Assembly: GCA_946545765.1 (NCBI GenBank)
Contig: CAMNNS010000094.1
Coordinates: forward strand, 1-6,064
Length of the DNA stretch: 6,064 bases
DNA from: an uncultured Bacteroidales bacterium
Lineage (GTDB): Bacteria > Bacteroidota > Bacteroidia > Bacteroidales > UBA932
Direction: 5' to 3'
The position numbers were made by a program, and so were the translations under genes. Shown here piece by piece: positions 5,973 through 6,064 of the stretch; within the stretch, counting starts at the first letter, position 1, and each line of letters opens with the position of its first letter. The notes under the pieces were generated by a model. The model ran no database searches and had not been told where the DNA came from. It saw only the letters and a list, made by a program, of their open reading frames with translations.

Positions 5973-6064
5973 CTACACCTCAAGTAAAAACTTCACAAGT
6001 ACAAACTTGTCATTATCAAAATCATTTCTCACATAAGCATAATAGTAATTATCATTCCCCTTGC
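5973..6064 (-). CDS. C-terminal end of an unidentified gene
   Basis: The minus strand is open from the right edge to a TAG (CTA at 5973-5975), encoding 29 complete codons that begin KGNDNYYYAYVRNDFDND and end KFVLVKFLLEV. The other two minus-strand frames stop within 36 nt of the edge. A terminator in the right orientation follows 43 nt downstream, which supports this being a real gene end. The alternation of aromatic/hydrophobic and polar residues suggests a closing beta strand, as in beta-propeller or beta-sandwich proteins, but this is too short to name a family. Confidence 0.6.
   Translation of the reverse strand, partial: KGNDNYYYAYVRNDFDNDKFVLVKFLLEV

Noticed and set aside
5995..6010. 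Hairpin ACAAGT/ACTTGT with a 4-nt loop
   Set aside because: It lies within the coding part of the right-edge gene, has no T-run, and a 6-bp stem is easily found by chance.

Overview
This AT-rich window (roughly one-third G+C by eye) looks like chromosome from a member of the Bacteroidota, most probably Bacteroidales. Three things point there. The left-edge gene is the C-terminus of the large nucleoside kinase typical of that group. The promoter that can be read upstream of the PfkB kinase matches the Bacteroidota consensus (TTTG, about 20 nt, TAnnTTTG). Start codons lack clear Shine-Dalgarno sequences. I see no tRNA, rRNA, CRISPR array, insertion sequence or integrase.

Layout, left to right. 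(1) 1-480, plus strand: C-terminal 159 residues of a nucleoside (uridine-type) kinase, ending in a strong hairpin terminator. (2) 512-3592, minus strand, read from right to left: a PfkB-family sugar/nucleoside kinase, then a membrane histidine kinase starting at GTG 34 nt downstream, then an OmpR-type response regulator 14 nt further on. Spacing and the absence of a terminator suggest one transcript from a promoter near 3640-3671. (3) 3593-3864: a 272-nt divergent intergenic region. (4) 3865-4872, plus strand: a polytopic membrane protein of the YbhN/UPF0104 (LPG synthase TM-like) family. (5) 4935-5747, minus strand: an exported class I glutamine amidotransferase-like peptidase C26. Its start should be the first ATG at 5747; the longer reading from 5810 is not favoured. 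(6) 5748-5972: a gap with a palindrome, a candidate promoter and a terminator hairpin. (7) 5973-6064, minus strand: the last 30 codons, the first incomplete at the window edge, of an unidentified gene.

How the genes relate. The histidine kinase and response regulator form an obvious cognate pair. Both have unusual details: an extra stretch inside the kinase ATP-binding domain, and a shortened beta4-alpha4 region with an atypical wing in the regulator. Co-transcription of the pair with a PfkB kinase is the most interesting arrangement here, but no functional link is proven by sequence alone. The other genes appear to be independent, ordinary housekeeping or envelope genes. I found no convincing evidence of an undescribed multi-gene system.
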